Part shown: in pieces, positions 27,450-36,631 of the stretch | How the letters are laid out: every line of letters starts with the position of its first letter | Numbering within the stretch: the stretch's first letter is position 1 | From: Mariniradius saccharolyticus AK6 | GTDB lineage: Bacteria > Bacteroidota > Bacteroidia > Cytophagales > Cyclobacteriaceae | Length of the DNA stretch: 64,000 bases | Assembly: GCF_000330725.2 (NCBI RefSeq) | Contig: NZ_AMZY02000010.1 | Span: forward strand, 124,001 to 188,000 | Reading direction: 5' to 3' | The notes under the pieces: generated by a model | The model's input: the letters and a program-made list of their open reading frames with translations, nothing else | Databases searched by the model: none | Told to the model about the DNA's origin: nothing | Translations under genes and position numbers: made by a program

Positions 27450-28517
27450 TCAGGCCATACCCAGTTGCGCCACCTCATTCTTGTTGGCTAGCTGACCGCA
27501 AGCTGCGTCAATGTCCTGACCTCTGGACTTGCGGACTTTGGCTACGATGCCATTTTGTTCCAAAATCCGCACGTACATATCCACCGCTTCTTGGGATGCC
27601 TGTCGAAATTCACCCTCATCGATCGGATTGTATTGGATGATATTGACTTTGGAAGGGATGATTTTGCAGAACTTGGCCAAGGCTTTGGCATGGCTCTCGT
27701 CGTCATTGATCCCATCCCAAATGACGTATTCGTACGTCACCTTCCGCTTGGTCTTTTGGTACCAATACTTCAAAGCTTCCGCCAAATCCTCGAGGGGATT
27801 TGAATCGTTGATCGGCATCAGACGGCTTCGTGTCTCGTTTATGGCGGAATGCAGGGAAATGGCAAGGTTGAACTTGACTTCATCATCTGCCATTTTCTTG
27901 ATCATTTTGGGAATGCCCACGGTCGAAAGGGTAATCCGCCTTGCTGCCATGCCGAGGCCTTCGGGAGAAGTGATTTTATCGATCGCTTCTACGACGTTGG
28001 CATAGTTGAGCAGTGGCTCGCCCATGCCCATGAAAACGATGTTGGTCAAGGGGCGGTTGAAGTAAGTCTCGGCCTCCTCCTTGATCGCAACGACCTGGTC
28101 GTAGATTTCATCTGGGTTGAGGTTGCGCATCCGCTTGAGGCGGGCGGTGGCGCAAAAGTTACAGTCGAGGCTACAACCGACTTGTGAGGAAACACAGGCC
28201 GTGATGCGCTTGGAAGTAGGAATCAGCACCGACTCGACGATTTTGCCGTCGTACAGCTTCACGGCATTTTTGATGGTGCCGTCGCTTGAATGCTGCATCA
28301 GGTCGACATGGATATGGTTGATGGAAAAGTGCTCCTTGAGCATCTCCCGGGTTTCCTTGGAGATATTGCTCATGTCGTCGAAGTTCTTCAATGATTTGTT
28401 CCAAAGCCATTCAAACACCTGCTTGGCACGGAACTTCTTTTCGCCTTTTTCGACAAAGAATTCCTCCAACTGCTCCAAACTCAACTTCCTGATATCTTGC
28501 TTTGCGGTACCTTCCAT
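27450..28517 (-). CDS. rlmN: Dual-specificity 23S rRNA A2503 / tRNA A37 C2-methyltransferase
   Basis: 355 residues, radical-SAM enzyme. The 4Fe-4S cysteines are C115, C119 and C122 (CSLDCNFC). The methyl-carrying cysteine sits in the C-terminal SRGQDIDAACGQL at about residue 340, with GMGEPL (nucleotide/SAM region) in between. It methylates A2503 of 23S rRNA and A37 of some tRNAs using two SAM molecules. Monocistronic as far as visible. A TACCTTTG element lies only 4 nt upstream of the ATG. Confidence 0.95.
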   Translation of the reverse strand: MEGTAKQDIRKLSLEQLEEFFVEKGEKKFRAKQVFEWLWNKSLKNFDDMSNISKETREMLKEHFSINHIHVDLMQHSSDGTIKNAVKLYDGKIVESVLIPTSKRITACVSSQVGCSLDCNFCATARLKRMRNLNPDEIYDQVVAIKEEAETYFNRPLTNIVFMGMGEPLLNYANVVEAIDKITSPEGLGMAARRITLSTVGIPKMIKKMADDEVKFNLAISLHSAINETRSRLMPINDSNPLEDLAEALKYWYQKTKRKVTYEYVIWDGINDDESHAKALAKFCKIIPSKVNIIQYNPIDEGEFRQASQEAVDMYVRILEQNGIVAKVRKSRGQDIDAACGQLANKNEVAQLGMA

Positions 28518-28521
28518 GGTG

Positions 28522-28529
28522 CAAAGGTA
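28522..28529 (-). promoter_or_regulatory. Possible -7 element of rlmN
   Basis: The minus strand reads TACCTTTG (TAnnTTTG), followed by CACC and the rlmN ATG. There is no TTG at the expected -33 spacing. The 4-nt spacing equals that upstream of tilS and of the ArsR gene. Confidence 0.4.
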
Positions 28530-28538
28530 GGGGAAATA

Positions 28539-28706
28539 AGATTTCAGATTTGAGAATTGAGATTTGAGATTGGAAAATTGGGGGTTTGGGGGTTTGGGGG
28601 ATTAGGGGATTAGAGGGATTGGGGGTTTGGAAAATTGACCGCTACAGAATGTGATTTCTCTGGTCGCCATCAATTTTCCAATTCCCAATTTTTCAATTTT
28701 TCAATT
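28539..28706. repeat. Degenerate heptamer/octamer repeat tract upstream of rlmN
   Basis: From 28539 six 7-nt units in phase (AGATTTC, AGATTTG, AGAATTG, AGATTTG, AGATTGG, AAAATTG) pass into 7-9-nt G-rich units (GGGGGTTT, GGGGGATT, AGGGGATT). Separately, 28671-28706 has the near-complementary CAATTTTC / CAATTCC / CAATTTTT units. Part of the wider heptamer repeat family of this window. Confidence 0.75.
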
Positions 28707-28709
28707 CGC

Positions 28710-29651
28710 CTATCCCTTCAGTACCTCCATCGTATCCCTCAAAGTATTTCTGATTTCGACGATGCTTTCCCATTCCCGGTCTTTGTCACCATGCTCGATC
28801 CCGACATAGCCGTGATAGCCATGGGCAAGTACGATTTTCATCATTCGGGAGTAGTCAAGGGCGTGCTGACCACCTCGGTCATCCCACACGGTCGGCTTAA
28901 GACTGACGCACTTTGCCTTGGGCATGAGTTCATCGACTCCCCGATAGGAATCGTACGATACGATCCGCTTGTCATCTCTGTGAATCTGGAAATTGCCGAA
29001 ATCAGGAAGCGTCCCGGCACGCGGGTGCTCCGTTTCCTTGATCAATTCGGCCAGCCACTTGGCATCTGAAGAGTACCCGCCATGGTTCTCGATAATGACA
29101 TTGATGTCAAAATCATGTGCAAACTCACACATCTGACGCAGGCCGGAACTGGTGACGTTCAGGGCTTCTTTGGCAATCTTTGGATCCTCGCTCCAGGGTA
29201 CAGCCGTGTAGGCATTGATACGAATCGAGTGGCAGCCGAGAAACTTAGCGGCTTCAACCCATTTCTTATGGTTTTCCACGGTTTGTTTCCGCTCCTCGGA
29301 AGTAGCTGCTCCCAACATTCCCTCCCGGTCCACCATGATCAATACGGAGGTGACACCCTCGCCTTCTGCCCGGGTTTTCATTTCCCGCAGGTAGTTCATG
29401 TCCTTGGCCTTGTCCATAAAAAACTGGTTGACATATTCGACCGCATCGATGCCATGCTTCTTGGACATGGCCGCAAAGTCCAAATGATCCATCTTCTTGC
29501 CAAAAAGAAGTCTGTTCACAGACCATTCGGCAAGGGAAATTTTGAAAAGTGGATCTTGGGATGGCTTGGAAAATGACATTTGCGGAATACCAAGGCCGAT
29601 GGCGGCAGCGGCGATTCCCGTTTGTTTGATAAACTCTCGTCTGTTTTTCAT
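28710..29651 (-). CDS. Exported sugar-phosphate isomerase/epimerase-like TIM-barrel protein
   Basis: 313 residues with a twin-arginine-type signal (NRREFIKQTGIAAAAIGLG). The rest is an AP-endonuclease-2-type (xylose-isomerase-like) TIM barrel. Candidate metal ligands are the Glu in IIENHGG, Asp/His around TLPDFGNFQIH, and Glu/His in VGIEHGDKD. The family includes hydroxypyruvate isomerases and myo-inositol/keto-sugar epimerases; Bacteroidota often encode Tat-exported versions in sugar catabolism. The substrate is unknown and no carbohydrate genes flank it, so a specific function is not assigned. Confidence 0.8.
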   Translation of the reverse strand: MKNRREFIKQTGIAAAAIGLGIPQMSFSKPSQDPLFKISLAEWSVNRLLFGKKMDHLDFAAMSKKHGIDAVEYVNQFFMDKAKDMNYLREMKTRAEGEGVTSVLIMVDREGMLGAATSEERKQTVENHKKWVEAAKFLGCHSIRINAYTAVPWSEDPKIAKEALNVTSSGLRQMCEFAHDFDINVIIENHGGYSSDAKWLAELIKETEHPRAGTLPDFGNFQIHRDDKRIVSYDSYRGVDELMPKAKCVSLKPTVWDDRGGQHALDYSRMMKIVLAHGYHGYVGIEHGDKDREWESIVEIRNTLRDTMEVLKG

Positions 29652-29918
29652 AAAAATTGGTTGAATTGGTGTCAGTTTAGAATTCCCATCCGGGACGGCA
29701 ATGGCTTTTGAACCGATAGAGTCGGCACGGTTTGATCATGAATCAAACTCCCTGTGATTGAGTGAATTACCTTTCTTCAGAGAGCCAAATAAGATCATTC
29801 AAAAAATTTAGCCATTTGTGGGATGGAAACAAAATCAGCCCGCGGTTTTTTGAAGGAGGGAGTTTTGAGGCCAACTGAAAAAGCCTCCTGCACAGAATCC
29901 TCAACGAAACCCAAGGGC

Positions 29919-31037
29919 TCATTCCTTCTCCTTCAACCCAAACAACGGCCGGACCCATTTCCACCTTCGGATCAGAAATTCATAGATCAGCCAGGAAAGT
30001 CCAAAAGTACCGACCACCATGAGACCGAATTTTGGCCAAAATCCCCAATCCAAGTGCATCAGGTAAAAACCAATCGCTATCGTGATGGTCTGATGCAGGA
30101 TGTAAAAAGGATACACAGCCTCGTTTGCGTAGCTGAGTTGGGCGCTCGGCCTGTTCAAATAAGCCGCCGCATAGCCAAAAAGGACCAGAATCCACGCCCA
30201 GAGATTGACTACCTTAAATATGGCCTCGGTAAAGTGAACCGGCGTCGAGTCCTCAAACAACAAACGGATTCCAAGCAGCAGCGAAAAGAAGACAAGCCCG
30301 ATGTAGAAGTACTTTCGCCTGTTTTTCTCCACAGTAGCCCAAAAAACGTCCTTCACCGAAATCAGCAAAAAGCCATAGAAAAAGAGTGTGCCGTAGTTGA
30401 CCAAATTGAACCAATCGCCAATCAAGGCATGGGTCGATTCAAAAAAGGGCTCTACCAGTGACTCCCATATGTACAGAGGAATCACGAGCCAAAACAAGCC
30501 AAAGGGCTGGCTCGCCCATTTTCGCATCCGATTTAAAATCCCAGAATTTGGATGGGACCGGAGATACAGAAACAGTGGGAGCAACACCAGCGAAAACAGC
30601 AACAAATAGGGCAGAAACCACAAGTGGTGCCAAGAGAAATTACCCTCTGGATATACCCCATTGGCGAAAAGCTGCGAAGGCCAAAAGTCAAAATAGCCTG
30701 GGTTGATTTGGCCTTTGTCCAATCGCTCGAAGTATATCTGCGGTGGCACGATGACAAACATCCCAAAGACCAAAGGAATGAACAATCGGATGAATCGCTC
30801 CTTTGCAAACTGTCCGGCAGTCCTCCTAGACAGCGCATAGAAAGTGCCCATGCCCGAGATCACAAACAGGATAGGCAAGCGCCATTGGTTCACAAAGAGC
30901 ATCGGCCAGCGGGCATTGGGATAGATGATGTCGTTTTTGATATGCCAGCCCCATGGGACGAAAAACATCCCCACATGATAAAATATCAACAAGCCAAAAA
31001 CGATGACCCGCAGCCAATCCATATCGTGTCTTCTCAT
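29919..31037 (-). CDS. Acyltransferase family 3 membrane protein
   Basis: 372 residues with about ten membrane helices. The N-terminal 'DMDWLRVIVFGLLIFYHVGMFF' carries the conserved His of acyltransferase-3 proteins (H in FYHVG), and 'FVISGMGTFYAL' and 'RLFIPLVFGMFVIVPPQIYFE' fit the family. Such proteins O-acylate extracellular carbohydrates, for example OpgC-like glucan succinylation or LPS O-antigen modification. The acceptor is unknown. It has its own -7 element 16 nt upstream. Convergent or operonic partners are not evident. Confidence 0.82.
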   Translation of the reverse strand: MRRHDMDWLRVIVFGLLIFYHVGMFFVPWGWHIKNDIIYPNARWPMLFVNQWRLPILFVISGMGTFYALSRRTAGQFAKERFIRLFIPLVFGMFVIVPPQIYFERLDKGQINPGYFDFWPSQLFANGVYPEGNFSWHHLWFLPYLLLFSLVLLPLFLYLRSHPNSGILNRMRKWASQPFGLFWLVIPLYIWESLVEPFFESTHALIGDWFNLVNYGTLFFYGFLLISVKDVFWATVEKNRRKYFYIGLVFFSLLLGIRLLFEDSTPVHFTEAIFKVVNLWAWILVLFGYAAAYLNRPSAQLSYANEAVYPFYILHQTITIAIGFYLMHLDWGFWPKFGLMVVGTFGLSWLIYEFLIRRWKWVRPLFGLKEKE

Positions 31038-31053
31038 GGAATTACTTTTTTCC

Positions 31054-31061
31054 CAAATGTA
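31054..31061 (-). promoter_or_regulatory. -7 promoter element of the acyltransferase gene
   Basis: The minus strand reads TACATTTGG, matching TAnnTTTG, and ends 16 nt before the ATG. A TTTG lies 14 nt further upstream, shorter than the usual spacing, so only the -7 part is claimed. Confidence 0.5.
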
Positions 31062-31127
31062 GAATCTACATAAGACAAATAAAGCGCCTTGGGATGGCTG
31101 TCACGGCTTTGTGACGAATGACAAAGC

Positions 31128-31994
31128 CTAAACCTTGATCCGGCTTTCGAACAGCGGAATCATCCCCCTTGACACAGGAATCGTCTCCGGGTGATGCTTC
31201 AAGTGCAGTTGGTACCCTTGCGCATTTCCTTTGATATCGCCCACATGACGGAGATTGACCAGATAGGATCTGTGTGTCCTGATTATATGGTCGGGTGCCT
31301 CTAGCTGCGTTTCAAACTCCTTCAGCGTCATCCTTTTCAGCAACTTGTGAACTTTCCCGTCTTCCACAATGAGGATTTCGAGGTAGTTACCATCTGCCTT
31401 TGCATACAAAAAACCGCTGCAGTCGAGCGTGAAGTCATCACTTTTCTGTTGGGTACGGATGAGGATTTCTTCCGGTCCTTTGGCAGTTTCGGCAGGATGT
31501 GCCGTCGCATTGTAGCGTGCGGCAAGTGTTGTATGCTCCCGACTGAGCCGGATAAAATTGATCGGTACGATGATGGAAAAAAACAAAATCCCCACGAGGC
31601 AGGTATTTCGGATTTCCTCGATCAGATACCGCCAAGACCAGTTGTACGGATTGTCATAAATCAAGTCCCTGATCAAGAACTGGGAAATACCGATCAAAAC
31701 AAACAGGCCCAATACCACCAGGATTTCCTTTCTGACGGTCCAGTTATCCTCATTGGTGAGCAGTCCAATCGGGCCCAAAAACAGCAATACGACCAAAGTA
31801 GCATTGGCCGAATGCACCACGCTGATCCAGAAGAAATCCATCCGGTGTTCCCTGGGATTATTATTGAATGGCTCAAAAAAGTAATTGAACAACACACTCA
31901 AAACAAAAATGAGCAGTGCAAACGAAATAAGCTGTTTGCCTTTGTAGTAGAAAGGATAGGGTTGGTCGAGGAAGTTAAGGAGATTTGAAGCCAT
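31128..31994 (-). CDS. Membrane-bound LytTR transcriptional regulator
   Basis: 288 residues from the ATG at 31994; an upstream in-frame ATG at 32084 is possible but adds a weak leader and nearly meets the next gene. Four membrane helices (about residues 20-170) are followed by a LytTR DNA-binding domain at about 195-288 (FLYAKADGNYLEI, KRMTLKEFETQL, RTHRSYLVNLRHV, IPVSRGM). There is no receiver domain, so it is a one-component regulator that senses at the membrane. The target genes are unknown; none are obviously linked. Confidence 0.82.
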   Translation of the reverse strand: MASNLLNFLDQPYPFYYKGKQLISFALLIFVLSVLFNYFFEPFNNNPREHRMDFFWISVVHSANATLVVLLFLGPIGLLTNEDNWTVRKEILVVLGLFVLIGISQFLIRDLIYDNPYNWSWRYLIEEIRNTCLVGILFFSIIVPINFIRLSREHTTLAARYNATAHPAETAKGPEEILIRTQQKSDDFTLDCSGFLYAKADGNYLEILIVEDGKVHKLLKRMTLKEFETQLEAPDHIIRTHRSYLVNLRHVGDIKGNAQGYQLHLKHHPETIPVSRGMIPLFESRIKV

Positions 31995-32096
31995 CGTTTC
32001 CAATTTTATTGCAATCGTAAACCCAAACAGAATTCCCAAGTTAAGAATCAAGTCTTTCCCCCGCTTTGCAATCTGGACCACCACCCAGCAGATTTG

Positions 32097-33323
32097 TCAA
32101 AGGCCAGGTTTTTCGCCTATCAGCGCCATAAAGGTCCTTGATTCCATTATCTTAATCGTTTTTTCACCGACCCTCAAATCATCACTTTGGTTCAGCGTGA
32201 CAATATAGCCTACGTTCACCTTCAGTGCCTCCATGGCTTCCAAAAGTCCGTTGACTTCCCGGTCCCGGTTGTCGGCATGGAAGGTTGCACAGACTTGGAC
32301 GATCCATTTGCATTCGTTCCCCTCGAAAACGACGAAGTCACATTCCAACCGATCCTTGAAATAAAACAACTTGGTGTATTTTCTTCGAAGGGTCAGATAG
32401 ATAAGATTTTCCAAAAGCCTTCCTTCATCTTTGCTGAAGCTCAGGGAATTGGATTTTGCAAATCCCGTATCGATGCAGTAAACCTTTTTGGGATTTCGGG
32501 CGACGGACTTGGCAGACCAACTGAATCTGGGGAGAAAAAAGAACAAATACGCATCTTCCATCCAAGACAGATAATCCGACACCGTGCTCGGGGAACCGAT
32601 TTGAAATGTGTTCTTTATGCCATTGTAACTTACTTCTTTCCCGACATTGCTCACCAAGAATAGCGCCACCTCCATCAAAACCTGTGTGTTTTTGATCCCA
32701 AACCTGACAGAGATATCCCGTAGGAGGATGTCTTTGAGCAGCATTTGCAATATCTCCGGATTCTGGTCCCTGAGAAATTCCGGAAAGCCGCCGTTATACA
32801 AATAGTTTTTGAAATTCTCGTCGGTGTTCTCTTTCGAAAAATAGCTCAGGTATTCTTCATAAGAAAACGGGAAGATTTCATGACTCAAGTATCTACCTGT
32901 AAGCCTTGTCCCCAATTCCCTACTAAGCAGTGACGCATTTGATCCCGTGACGAAAACCTTGGCGCCCTGTTCATGCAATTGCCGCACAAAAACCTCCCAG
33001 CCAGTCACGTTCTGGATTTCATCAAAAAAATAGGCATCCACATCTTTCCCAATTACCTCATCCAATTTAGAAAAATCACCCACTTCAAAACCGAAAACAC
33101 GCGAATCCTCAAAGTTGAAATACGCTACTTTATCGTAGAATCGCCTCGCTATCTCCCGCATCAAAGTGCTCTTCCCACATCTCCTCACGCCTGTGATTAC
33201 CTCTATGTGCTTGGACTTGGCCTCAAGTTGGCCAAGATAGGCACGCTCAACGAATGAGTCCTGTTTCTCCAACAGACCCTGCTGACCCTGATAAGCAGCC
33301 AGTACATCCTCCTTAAAAACCAT
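32097..33323 (-). CDS. AAA ATPase with DUF4143 C-terminal domain
   Basis: 408 residues. P-loop GVRRCGKST (about residues 45-53), Walker B 'AYFFDEIQN' and sensor-like 'VFVTGSNASLL' make up the N-terminal AAA domain. Residues about 220-408 are the DUF4143 domain, with a winged-helix-like part and a PD-(D/E)xK-like core (ECDFVVFEGNECKWIVQVC). These proteins are widespread, often strain-specific accessory genes of unknown function, and have been suggested to act in nucleic-acid processing or stress. Its upstream region has a cluster of TTACG inverted repeats (33352-33420), suggesting autoregulation or a recent insertion. Confidence 0.85.
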   Translation of the reverse strand: MVFKEDVLAAYQGQQGLLEKQDSFVERAYLGQLEAKSKHIEVITGVRRCGKSTLMREIARRFYDKVAYFNFEDSRVFGFEVGDFSKLDEVIGKDVDAYFFDEIQNVTGWEVFVRQLHEQGAKVFVTGSNASLLSRELGTRLTGRYLSHEIFPFSYEEYLSYFSKENTDENFKNYLYNGGFPEFLRDQNPEILQMLLKDILLRDISVRFGIKNTQVLMEVALFLVSNVGKEVSYNGIKNTFQIGSPSTVSDYLSWMEDAYLFFFLPRFSWSAKSVARNPKKVYCIDTGFAKSNSLSFSKDEGRLLENLIYLTLRRKYTKLFYFKDRLECDFVVFEGNECKWIVQVCATFHADNRDREVNGLLEAMEALKVNVGYIVTLNQSDDLRVGEKTIKIMESRTFMALIGEKPGL

Positions 33324-33351
33324 ATTTTCAATGTCTTATCTAGACAAAGAT

Positions 33352-33420
33352 ACATCTTACGCTGTAAAAATAAAACATCTTACGCTACAAACGTAAGATA
33401 TTTTACGTTGGCAACGTAAG
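33352..33420. promoter_or_regulatory. Clustered TTACG/CGTAA inverted repeats upstream of the ATPase gene
   Basis: The sequence ACATCTTACGCT occurs twice (33352-33363 and 33375-33386). ATCTTACG (33377-33384) and CGTAAGAT (33392-33399) form an 8-bp inverted repeat with a 7-nt spacer. TTACGTTG (33403-33410) and CAACGTAA (33412-33419) form an 8-bp inverted repeat around one G. The total is five TTACG half-sites within 70 bp, ending 28 bp before the ATPase start. Interpreted as an operator array; a site for another DNA-binding or mobile-element protein is also possible. Confidence 0.6.
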
Positions 33421-33474
33421 AATAATGAAGAAGGCAAGATGTTTCCAATCTAATTCAAAAACCTGGCTGGAATA

Positions 33475-34716
33475 TCAATCCTCCTGTTTCCGGGGCCAAA
33501 TCTTGTCCCCAAATTGGTCAATCACACGACCATCTTCGTCGTAGGACGTGATTCGGTAGGCACCGTCCTCCAAAGTCAAAAGAGTAAATGCCCGGATCTT
33601 TTGCGCGACCTGTAGGTACCAAGTGCTGTCTACCGGATGGATATCCCTTGGGGTCACTCCCCACGAACCGTCTCCCACATAGACGATGCCGCCTTCTGCC
33701 ACCTGCATGTTTTTGATCGGAAAGGTGCGCTTGTAGGCATGGTCGTGATTTTCGAAGGCCAACTGGACCCCATGTTGCTCAAAGATGGGCGTCCAAGTTT
33801 CCCTTACCAAGGTCTGCACCTTGTCACCATAAGCCCGAACGGATGGATAGGCGGGCACATGGTAAATCGGCAGTTTGAAAGCGACGTCTTGCCTTGCAGC
33901 CAAGGTACTTTTGAGCCAATCGGTCTGCGCTCCCAAGATCGGATTGGAATGCTCCGTATCCAAAATGATCAGGCTCAGGTAATCACCAAAATCGAGCACA
34001 TTGTAGCCTGGTTGTCCCGGAAAGGCAAAAAGCCCATAGAAATACGGTGCGATACGGTTGCGGAATTCATTGTTTTGGACGTAACCTTGGTGGGCGCTGT
34101 GGTATCCACGCACCACCTCATGGTTGCCTGCCGCTACCAGGCAGGGCAAAATCCGTCCCTCCGCCGTCACCAAAGTCTTGCTGTACGCGTCAAACCAATC
34201 GTAAATCCGACCAACGTTTTCAGCGACACCGTTTTCATAAGCCATGTCCCCACCGATGATTACAAAATCGGGATCGAGCCCGCTGACGACCCTGTTGGTT
34301 TTCTCGAGCCATTCCTTCTGGTGCATCGAATCGCCGCCGATGGCGATTTTCAAAGCGGTGTTTTTCAGATTTTTTGGCATCGTACGGAAAAAGTAGACGC
34401 GCTCGCTTTTTCCAAATTTGATTTCATACTCCCTCGCCGGCTTCAGACCTTGGACAGAAATGCGGTGGACATATCGGGTGGAAAAAGGATAAGGCAATAC
34501 GTCGCTCTCCAAGGAACTCCACTTGGTCTTTCCCTTTTCCCGAATGAACAAAGTATCCGGCTCCAAGCGCTCCAAATGCCAATCCACAACCATGCTGTGG
34601 CTGGGGTCATCGGTCCAAGTCAGGTAAAATGCTTTGGGATCGCTTTGGCCAAAGGCAGTAGAAACGGCAAAACACAATAAAACAAGGAGTACAAATCTGT
34701 AGGTACGCACTGGCAT
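33475..34716 (-). CDS. Exported purple-acid-phosphatase-like metallophosphoesterase
   Basis: 413 residues from the ATG at 34716 with a signal peptide ending near TAFGQ. An N-terminal Fn3/PAP-N-like domain (about residues 25-125, 'FYLTWTDDPSHSMVVDWHLE') precedes the metallophosphatase core: 'IAIGGDSMHQ' (GDxH-like, with the His displaced), 'VIIGGDMAYENG' (GDxx(Y)), 'AAGNHEV' (GNHE) and 'FENHDHAYKRTFP' (GHxH-like). Metal-binding Asp, Asn and His are mostly retained, so it is probably an active phosphatase or phosphodiesterase outside the cytoplasm. The end of the gene lies 54 bp from the TTACG cluster. Confidence 0.82.
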   Translation of the reverse strand: MPVRTYRFVLLVLLCFAVSTAFGQSDPKAFYLTWTDDPSHSMVVDWHLERLEPDTLFIREKGKTKWSSLESDVLPYPFSTRYVHRISVQGLKPAREYEIKFGKSERVYFFRTMPKNLKNTALKIAIGGDSMHQKEWLEKTNRVVSGLDPDFVIIGGDMAYENGVAENVGRIYDWFDAYSKTLVTAEGRILPCLVAAGNHEVVRGYHSAHQGYVQNNEFRNRIAPYFYGLFAFPGQPGYNVLDFGDYLSLIILDTEHSNPILGAQTDWLKSTLAARQDVAFKLPIYHVPAYPSVRAYGDKVQTLVRETWTPIFEQHGVQLAFENHDHAYKRTFPIKNMQVAEGGIVYVGDGSWGVTPRDIHPVDSTWYLQVAQKIRAFTLLTLEDGAYRITSYDEDGRVIDQFGDKIWPRKQED

Positions 34717-34894
34717 GGCTAGGATTGGATTTGATTCTTGGAAAAATACGGGAGAAATCCAAAACGGCAAAAAATGGAATGTTTTGTTTCTATTAACTGT
34801 CAAATATGAAATCACGGCCCTCGGATTCTATTTTCTCCCTGCTGCTTTTGATAATCCGTCGCCAGGGCTTAGTTTAGAGAGATCAAATCAGATC

Positions 34895-35800
34895 ATGGAC
34901 AACTGGGTAGAATATCTCAACGACATCATCGCCTACGATATCAGGTGGAATATCTACAAGACCATCTTGATTGTTTTGGTGCTTTGGGTAATCAAGAAGG
35001 GGGCTTACCGCCTGATCGGCAACCGCCCAGACGAGGATATCCGGAGAGTTTACCATTGGCGCAAATCAATCCAATACACGCTCGTATTCATCGGGCTGTT
35101 ATTGGTAGGCAACATTTGGATCAGCAACTTCCAATCCATCACCACTTTTCTCGGACTTTTATCAGCCGGCATTGCGATTGCGCTGAAGGATATTTTTGTC
35201 AACATCGCGGGATGGGTGTTCATACTTTGGCGGAAGCCTTTTGATGTCGGCGACCGGATCCAAATCGGCGAGTACAAGGGCGATGTGGTGGATTTGAGGC
35301 TTTTCCAATTCAGCTTGCTGGAAGTCGGCAATTGGGTAGATGCGGAGCAAAGCACCGGACGTATCATCCATGTTCCCAACGGCATGGTGTTTTCATTTCC
35401 ACAGGCCAACTACAGCCAAGGCTTCGAATACATCTGGAACGAGCAGCAACTGTATGTCAGCCTCGATTCTGACCATAGGCGGGCGCAGGTGGTCCTGAAG
35501 GAAATCATGCACGAGCTGCTTCAGGGGGATTTTAAGCAAATTGAATTGGAGCTGAAAAAGGCCCACAAGGAGCATTTCATCACCTTCAGCCAATATACGC
35601 CGACCGTCTACACCAAGATCCTCGATCGGGGAATTCAACTTTCGCTTCGATACTTGTGTCACCCAAGAAAGCGGCGGTATTTTGAGCATCAGATTACCGA
35701 GGCGATTTTGGACAGGTTCAAGTCGGAGCCGACGATACGGATTGTGTACCCCATTACTTCGGTTATTTTGGAGCAGTCGGGTGGGAACAACGGGAAATAA
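34895..35800 (+). CDS. MscS-type mechanosensitive ion channel
   Basis: 301 residues from the ATG at 34895; the open frame from 34715 overlaps the divergent phosphatase gene and lacks features. Three membrane helices (about residues 15-115) include the pore-lining helix 'TTFLGLLSAGIAIALKDIFVNIAGWVFIL', followed by the beta domain 'RKPFDVGDRIQIGEYKGDVVDLRL' typical of MscS. The cytosolic C-terminal part continues to the end. It releases solutes on hypo-osmotic shock. Its stop abuts the terminator used by the convergent gene. Confidence 0.9.
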   Translation: MDNWVEYLNDIIAYDIRWNIYKTILIVLVLWVIKKGAYRLIGNRPDEDIRRVYHWRKSIQYTLVFIGLLLVGNIWISNFQSITTFLGLLSAGIAIALKDIFVNIAGWVFILWRKPFDVGDRIQIGEYKGDVVDLRLFQFSLLEVGNWVDAEQSTGRIIHVPNGMVFSFPQANYSQGFEYIWNEQQLYVSLDSDHRRAQVVLKEIMHELLQGDFKQIELELKKAHKEHFITFSQYTPTVYTKILDRGIQLSLRYLCHPRKRRYFEHQITEAILDRFKSEPTIRIVYPITSVILEQSGGNNGK

Positions 35801-35828
35801 AAAAGCTGCCCCGGTTTTCCGAGACAGC
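35797..35828 (-). terminator. Rho-independent terminator (minus strand)
   Basis: On the minus strand an imperfect 10-bp stem (plus-strand arms 35805-35814 and 35819-35828, two C:A mismatches) is followed by a U run. It lies 21 bp after the stop of the gene at 35850-36500. Confidence 0.65.
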
Positions 35829-35849
35829 CTGTATTCATTTTTTTCTAGA

Positions 35850-36500
35850 TTAATCCTTCTTCTTCAAATCACCCCGTTTTATGGATTGGATGAATTTGGA
35901 CCACGCGAATGGATCCATGAGGGTAAAGGGTCTTGGTCCATAGCGATCTTGGATCTGCAGAATTTGTCCCTGCTGGAAATAGCGCCAGTTTTCATTGGCC
36001 GAGGCCGGCATTTCCCCGGCCCATCGAAGCAGGGTCTCGGGACTCATATTGCCCCGGGTGTCGATGGCCATTGGAGCCTCATAGTTCATGGCCAATACTT
36101 GCCGCTTGAATTCGTCCTCTGTTGGATAAGGCATGACCTCGATCTCGGCAAGTGAAATCTCATCCACCTGCATCGTCAATATCAAGCTGATTTTGTCATC
36201 CTCTACATTGTTGGGCACTTTGAAGGTCTGCCTCTTTAAGCCAATAAAGCTAAATACCACAGAATCCCCTTCCAGTACGGGCATCGAGAAATAACCGTAG
36301 CGGCCCGAACTGGTGCCCCTCCCTTTTTTAGGCACGTAAATGTTGACCCCGGGGACGGCATCGGTGCTGTCGGCGTTCAGGATAATACCTGACAATTGGA
36401 TCACTTTGCGCTCCCGGTCTTGGGCATTGGCTTGGAAAGCACCCAAAAAGAGCATTCCGAGAAGGATTGTGGAAAGGCAATATGGTACTGATAATTTCAA
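35850..36500 (-). CDS. Exported protein with carboxypeptidase-like regulatory (CarboxypepD_reg) domain
   Basis: 216 residues with a signal peptide ending near ANAQ. Residues about 33-115 form the Bacteroidota CarboxypepD_reg beta-sandwich ('IQLSGIILNADSTDAVPGVNIYV', 'GTSSGRYGYFSMPVLEGDSVVFSFIGLKRQTF'), the domain found at the N-terminus of SusC-type receptors. The remaining 100 residues end in a conserved-looking PFTLMDPFAWSKFIQSIKRGDLKKKD. It is a stand-alone domain, not a receptor. It may be a periplasmic or surface component; function unknown. Confidence 0.78.
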   Translation of the reverse strand: MKLSVPYCLSTILLGMLFLGAFQANAQDRERKVIQLSGIILNADSTDAVPGVNIYVPKKGRGTSSGRYGYFSMPVLEGDSVVFSFIGLKRQTFKVPNNVEDDKISLILTMQVDEISLAEIEVMPYPTEDEFKRQVLAMNYEAPMAIDTRGNMSPETLLRWAGEMPASANENWRYFQQGQILQIQDRYGPRPFTLMDPFAWSKFIQSIKRGDLKKKD

Positions 36501-36598
36501 AGCTGAATCGATTTGGGCCCTTGATAGAAACGTCCATCTCCAACAATGGATGTCCTATTTTGGCCTAATATTAGTCTATTTTGGCGTGAATTGCTTCA

Positions 36599-36627
36599 TT
36601 TGCCGTACCTTTCTTTCGTTAAATTTG
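36599..36627 (+). promoter_or_regulatory. Bacteroidota-type promoter of the ArsR-family gene
   Basis: TTTG (36599-36602), 17 nt, TAAATTTG (36620-36627), then CTAA and the ATG at 36632. The short distance implies a leaderless mRNA, or that translation starts at the internal ATG at 36665. Confidence 0.6.
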
Positions 36628-36631
36628 CTAA

